From contig NZ_JAFMTY010000002.1 in the NCBI RefSeq assembly GCF_017329605.1, forward strand, positions 104,751 to 168,750: a DNA stretch of 64,000 nucleotides, in the 5' to 3' direction. The notes beneath the pieces are model-generated. The model searched no databases. It was not told the DNA's origin and saw only the letters and a program-made list of their open reading frames with translations. Within the stretch, counting starts at the first letter, position 1. The number at the start of each line of letters is the position of its first letter. The translations under genes and the position numbers were made by a program. Positions 60,170 to 64,000 of the stretch are shown here, piece after piece. Source of the stretch: Alicyclobacillus fructus. GTDB taxonomy: Bacteria; Bacillota; Bacilli; Alicyclobacillales; Alicyclobacillaceae.

Positions 60170-61909
60170 ATGAGACGGAAAGCGCAGGTTCTCTCGAGCG
60201 GCTTGGCGGCCGCGATTGCGCTTGGCGCCGTGGTCGGTTGTGGCGGCGCGAGCCCGCAGAACGCCGCGGGGACGGGCGGGAACGGCGTGCAAAAGGGCGG
60301 TACGTTGATCTACGCCCTGCCGCCAGCGACCAATATCACTTGGTACTTGCCCATCTCGAACGCCGGCAATGCGAGCCTGTACAACGCGCAGCTTTACACG
60401 CAGCTTTATCCTGGCGTGATCTATATCGACCATCGGTACCAGATCGATTACGCCGACAGCTTCGCGCAAAACATCACGTACAACCAGGCGGGGACCGTGT
60501 ACACCATTTCCTTGAAGAAAAACTGGAAATGGTCGGACGGGCACCCGGTAACCGCGGATGACGTCGTCTGGGATTACGAGTTGATCAAGGCGACTGACGC
60601 CAAGGACGCGCCTCCGCCGTGGCCCAATTACAATGCGGGCTCAGGCGGCGTGCCGGACAATGTGCAAAGCGTCGTGGCGAAGGATCCGTATACGGTCGTG
60701 ATCACGCTGAAGAAGCCGGTGAACCAGCAATGGTTCATCTACAACGGCATCGGACAGTTGACGGCTCTGCCGAAGCACGCTTGGAACAAGTACCCGAACG
60801 ACATCCGGCAGGAGATCATCTACCTCGGCAAGCAAGCGACGAACCCTGCGTTCTTCACGGTGGTCGACGGGCCGTTCAAGCTGCAGAGCGCAAAGAGCAG
60901 TCAATCGTGGGTGCTGGTGCCGAATCCGACGTTCGGCGGGCACAAGAGCACGCTCGACAAGCTGATCTTCCAGTATGAGGCGACCAACGATGCGGAGTTC
61001 GCGGCGCTGAAGACCGGTGCGGTGAACTTGGGGTATCTGGATCTGTCGCAGTACGAGTCGCGTCAGTCGCTGACCTCGTCCGGTTATACCGTGGCGCCGG
61101 CGTACAACTTTGGGTACAACTTTATCGAGCTCAATCAGCAAAAGGGATCGCCCATGTACGCGGCGTTCAGCGACGTGAAAGTGAGGCAGGCGCTCGAGTA
61201 CGCGATCGACCAGAACGCCATCAACCAGGACATCTATCACGGCTTTGCGCCGCCGCAGTACGGGCCCATCCCGACGACGCCGAAAACCATCTTCTTCGCT
61301 CCGAACCTCGCGAAGCCGCTCTTTCCATTCAGCCTGGCGAAGGCGCGGCAACTGCTGGAGTCGGACGGCTGGAAGATGCAAAACGGCGTGATGACGAAAA
61401 ACGGCGTGCAGCTCAAGTTCCAGGTGATTTATCCGAGCGGCACGCAGTCGACGACGCAGATGATGGAGCTCATTCAGCAGGATTGGAAGCAAATTGGCGT
61501 TCAGATCACGCTCAAGCCGATGCCGCTGTCCGAGATCTTCGGGATGATCCAGGACACGTCCAATCCCGGAAAGTGGGCTGCTGCAGCCGGCACGGGCATC
61601 ACGTACGGCGGCTCGTATCCGTCGGGTGAACAGCTCTTTGAGCCCGGAGGCCTGGATGGCTTCGGCTACAACGACCCGGTGCTTGACAAGCTCATTGCAG
61701 CGACCACCTCTCCCGCGCCGTCGCAGCAGGCGTCCCTCAAGGCGTTTTTCGCCTACGAGGAGTACTGCGCGAAGCAGGTGCCGGTGCTGTGGACCAATGG
61801 TGTGGCGAGCCTCACCGCGGTCGCACCGAACGTGCACAATGCGACTGAGCAGTATCTGAATCCGACAACTGGTTATCCACTGTTCAACTATATCTGGATG
61901 TCCAAGTGA
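60170..61909 (+). CDS. oppA: Oligopeptide-binding lipoprotein OppA (family 5 SBP)
   Basis: A 579-residue extracellular receptor. The signal has lipobox GAVVGCGGA (Cys24). Family 5 features: GGTLIYALPPATNITWYLP, ITYNQAGTVYTISLKKNWKW with SDGHPVTADDVVWDYE just after, VRQALEYAIDQNAIN and PLFPFSLAKARQLLE. The start has AAAGGGGGAAG upstream. It follows oppF by 76 bp, with a hairpin-prone gap, and probably is the most highly expressed gene of the set. Confidence 0.92.
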   Translation: MRRKAQVLSSGLAAAIALGAVVGCGGASPQNAAGTGGNGVQKGGTLIYALPPATNITWYLPISNAGNASLYNAQLYTQLYPGVIYIDHRYQIDYADSFAQNITYNQAGTVYTISLKKNWKWSDGHPVTADDVVWDYELIKATDAKDAPPPWPNYNAGSGGVPDNVQSVVAKDPYTVVITLKKPVNQQWFIYNGIGQLTALPKHAWNKYPNDIRQEIIYLGKQATNPAFFTVVDGPFKLQSAKSSQSWVLVPNPTFGGHKSTLDKLIFQYEATNDAEFAALKTGAVNLGYLDLSQYESRQSLTSSGYTVAPAYNFGYNFIELNQQKGSPMYAAFSDVKVRQALEYAIDQNAINQDIYHGFAPPQYGPIPTTPKTIFFAPNLAKPLFPFSLAKARQLLESDGWKMQNGVMTKNGVQLKFQVIYPSGTQSTTQMMELIQQDWKQIGVQITLKPMPLSEIFGMIQDTSNPGKWAAAAGTGITYGGSYPSGEQLFEPGGLDGFGYNDPVLDKLIAATTSPAPSQQASLKAFFAYEEYCAKQVPVLWTNGVASLTAVAPNVHNATEQYLNPTTGYPLFNYIWMSK

Positions 61910-61969
61910 GGATGAACCATCATGGCGCGGCTGGGCGCACCAGCCGCGCGGAAGAAAGGAGGGAAAGGC

Positions 61970-62857
61970 GTGGTCACAGAGACGCAAGTCGCAAATTCTG
62001 CAGGCGAGCCGCGCGTGCAGGCCACCAAGTGGCGCACGTGGAAGCGTTTCTGGCGGTATCCGCTGAGCTCGATTGGCGTGATCGGCATGGTGTTGCTGTT
62101 TGCCTTCTGCTTCCTCGGCCCCATGCTGTACCACGTCAGTCCGACTCAAGGGGATTTCACGGCGTTGCTCCAACCGCCGAGCGCCAAGCATCCGCTGGGC
62201 ACGGACGACGCCGGTCACGACGTGCTCGCGCGCATGATGGTGGGCGGCCAAGCCTCACTCGAAGTCGGCTTCTTGTCCGCCTTGGTCGCGATGGCGTTTG
62301 GTACGCTGTACGGCATGGTGAGTGCGCTGGCGGGCGGCTGGGTCGACATCGTTCTGATGCGCATTGTCGACATCCTGCTGTCGATTCCGAGCATCTTCAT
62401 CCTGCTGTTCCTCAACGCGACGTTCAAGCCAAACGTCGGCCTCATGATCTTCGTGCTTGCTGCGACCAGCTGGCTCGGCGTGAGCCGTATCGTCCGCGGC
62501 GAAGTGTTGAAGATCAAGAACGAGACCTACGTCGAGGCGGCGCTCTTGGCGGGCGTGCGAACCTGGCGGTTGATGACCAAATATCTCGTTCCGAACTTTA
62601 TCGGAACGGTGCTGGTGACCACGACCTTCGCAGTCGCAGACTCCATTCTCTCGATTGCGGGTCTATCATTCCTAGGACTAGGGTTGCCGCCTCCGGCTCC
62701 GAACTGGGGCGCCGATTTGTCCGCTGCGATGAACTACATCTTCCAGAACGCTTGGTGGCTCATCTATCCGCCCGGCATTCTGATCTTGTGCTCGCAGCTG
62801 TTCGTCAACTTTATCGGCGATGGCCTGCGCCATGCGCTTGAAACGCGCACCGATTGA
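61970..62857 (+). CDS. oppC: Oligopeptide ABC permease OppC
   Basis: A 295-residue inner-membrane permease with six spans. The N-terminal cytosolic part ends at FWRYPLSSIGVIGMVLLFAF. HPLGTDDAGHDVLARMMVGG and the EAA loop YVEAALLAGVRTWRLMTKYLVP are typical of DppC/OppC, as is IAGLSFLGLGLPPPAPNWG. GTG 61970 with GGAGGG upstream is preferred; an ATG at 61922 would add a poorly conserved 16-residue leader. Confidence 0.9.
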   Translation: MVTETQVANSAGEPRVQATKWRTWKRFWRYPLSSIGVIGMVLLFAFCFLGPMLYHVSPTQGDFTALLQPPSAKHPLGTDDAGHDVLARMMVGGQASLEVGFLSALVAMAFGTLYGMVSALAGGWVDIVLMRIVDILLSIPSIFILLFLNATFKPNVGLMIFVLAATSWLGVSRIVRGEVLKIKNETYVEAALLAGVRTWRLMTKYLVPNFIGTVLVTTTFAVADSILSIAGLSFLGLGLPPPAPNWGADLSAAMNYIFQNAWWLIYPPGILILCSQLFVNFIGDGLRHALETRTD

Positions 62858-62893
62858 TGGCGCAAGTCGATCACGGAAGTGGGGTGAGCCCGA

Positions 62894-63856
62894 GTGCTGA
62901 GCTACATTGTGCGCCGCATCCTGCAGGCCATTCCGTCGCTCATCGGAATTTCGATTATCACGTTTATCTTGTTGCACATCGTGCCGGGCAATCCGGTTCG
63001 CATTCTGCTCGGCCAGCACTACACGCCGCAGCGGGCCGCGGCCCTGGCGCAGTCGCTTGGCTTGAATAAGCCGCTCTACATGCAGTATCTGATCTGGTTG
63101 TGGAACATCCTCCACGGCAACCTCGGATACTCGTATAACTACACGGAACCGGTGACCTATCTCATCGGTCACGCGTTGCCCAACACACTGTCGCTGGTCT
63201 TGATTGCGACCATTTTTGCGCAGCTGTTTGCGATGCTGATCGGTACGGTCCAGGCGTACTTCGAAAATACGATTGCCGATCACATCATCACCGTGTTGAA
63301 CTACTTCTTTTACTCGATGCCGTCGTTCTGGCTGGGCATCCTCATGGTGATGTTCTTCTCCATCCAGTTGCACTGGTTCCCGTCCGGCGGCGTGGTGAAC
63401 CCGCAGGATCCGAACCCAGGCTTCTGGGATTGGCTCCATCACCTCATCCTGCCCGCCGCGACACTGACGCTGGTCACCTTGGCTGGGTACTCGCGGTACA
63501 TGCGCTCATCCGTGCGCGAAACGTTGCTCATGGATTACGTGCGCACGGCGAGAGCCAAAGGACTGCGGGAGTCGCAGGTGCTCTGGCGGCACGTCCTGCG
63601 GAACTCCGTTCTGCCGCAGATCACGCTGTTTGGCCTGTCGTTCCCGGCGCTCTTCGCTGGCGCGCTGTTCATCGAAGAGATTTTCAACTATCCGGGCATG
63701 GGCCTCTTGTATTGGAACGCCGTGGGTACCTTGGACTATCCCGTGCTGCTTGGCGTGACGATGTTCCTCGGCGCGCTGACCATCATCGGCAACCTGCTGG
63801 CGGACATCCTCTACAGTCTGGTGGATCCGCGGATCAGCCTCGAGTCGATGTCCTAG
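62894..63856 (+). CDS. oppB: Oligopeptide ABC permease OppB
   Basis: A 320-residue permease with six spans, the partner of OppC. Start YIVRRILQAIPSLIGISII, then LGLNKPLYMQYLIWLWNILH, the EAA loop YVRTARAKGLRESQVLWRHV and EEIFNYPGMGLLYWNAV are typical DppB/OppB. GTG 62894 follows GGGGTGA. The gene is complete, ending just before the unreliable homopolymer region. Confidence 0.92.
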   Translation: MLSYIVRRILQAIPSLIGISIITFILLHIVPGNPVRILLGQHYTPQRAAALAQSLGLNKPLYMQYLIWLWNILHGNLGYSYNYTEPVTYLIGHALPNTLSLVLIATIFAQLFAMLIGTVQAYFENTIADHIITVLNYFFYSMPSFWLGILMVMFFSIQLHWFPSGGVVNPQDPNPGFWDWLHHLILPAATLTLVTLAGYSRYMRSSVRETLLMDYVRTARAKGLRESQVLWRHVLRNSVLPQITLFGLSFPALFAGALFIEEIFNYPGMGLLYWNAVGTLDYPVLLGVTMFLGALTIIGNLLADILYSLVDPRISLESMS

Positions 63857-63870
63857 ACCAAACGCGAAGT

Positions 63871-64000
63871 GGGGGGGCGCGCGCTTGAGGGGGGGGCCCC
63901 CCCCCCGGTTTTGGGGGGGTGGGTGAGCGGCCCGCGGCCGGGCGGGGGGGGGGGGGGGGGGGTGTTGGGGGGGGGGGGGGGGGGGGGGCGGGAGAGATTT
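63871..64000. other. G/C homopolymer tail, probable sequencing or contig-end artefact
   Basis: From about 63871 the sequence degrades into long G-runs and a C-run with occasional other bases, ending in ~50 nearly uninterrupted Gs. No coding signal remains. This is unlike any natural region in the window and resembles low-quality read ends. Confidence 0.85.

Overview
The window reads as chromosomal DNA of a moderately GC-rich, spore-forming Firmicute, most like an Alicyclobacillus-type thermoacidophile. This is an inference from a CotF-type spore coat gene, a CggR-gap operon with a Bacillus-like operator, strong GGAGG ribosome sites, frequent GTG/TTG starts and the general gene content. The last ~130 bases are almost pure G/C homopolymer and look like a sequencing or contig-end artefact.

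Layout. 1-7.5 kb: end of an unknown gene, a small GNAT, a galactose operon (DeoR regulator-galT-galK, minus strand), a CotF-like coat gene, two hypotheticals and an MdtG-like exporter. 7.6-12.9 kb: SPFH protein, a partner gene, polyphosphate kinase, then an AT-richer minus-strand island holding an HD-GYP signalling protein followed directly by an unlisted 46-residue secreted peptide gene and a terminator. 13-17.5 kb: NCS1 permease with a nine-cysteine tail, divergent from an amide-use operon (formamidase broken by a frameshift, FmdB zinc ribbon, AmiE amidase). 17.5-23.4 kb: orphan sugar-binding lipoprotein, an MCP-like HAMP protein lacking the signalling tip, ROK regulator, NYN protein, MFS transporter and two tiny membrane proteins.

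23.4-32.9 kb: the most notable part, a complete type III-B (Cmr) CRISPR effector operon. Two CARF-domain effectors come first, one probably a CARF-RelE (Cami1-like) ribonuclease and one a CARF-HEPN (Csx1-like) ribonuclease, then cmr1-cmr2(cas10)-cmr3-cmr4-cmr5-cmr6. Cas10 keeps the GGDD cyclase motif but lacks the HD nuclease domain. There is no CRISPR array, cas6, cas1 or cas2 in the window, so crRNAs must come from elsewhere. The likely logic is target RNA binding, cyclic oligoadenylate synthesis, then two different RNase arms.

33-40 kb: glycerate kinase, a KDG/KDPG branch (kdgK-eda-uxuA), an inositol-monophosphatase-family phosphatase, YdcF, MsrB and a DUF1641 protein. 40-50 kb: AraC regulator, a heterodimeric ABC exporter with one degenerate ATP site, pantothenate kinase, the CggR-gap operon, a frameshifted S41 peptidase and exonuclease III. 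50-57.7 kb: purA divergent from a LysR regulator with a perfect palindrome between them, a two-component system translationally coupled to a LipL-like lipoyl transferase, and a second, convergent two-component system. 58-63.9 kb: an oligopeptide ABC operon in the order D-F-A-C-B.

Genes were recognised by eye from motifs and remembered family sequences; no search was run. No tRNA, rRNA, insertion sequence or CRISPR array was recognised.
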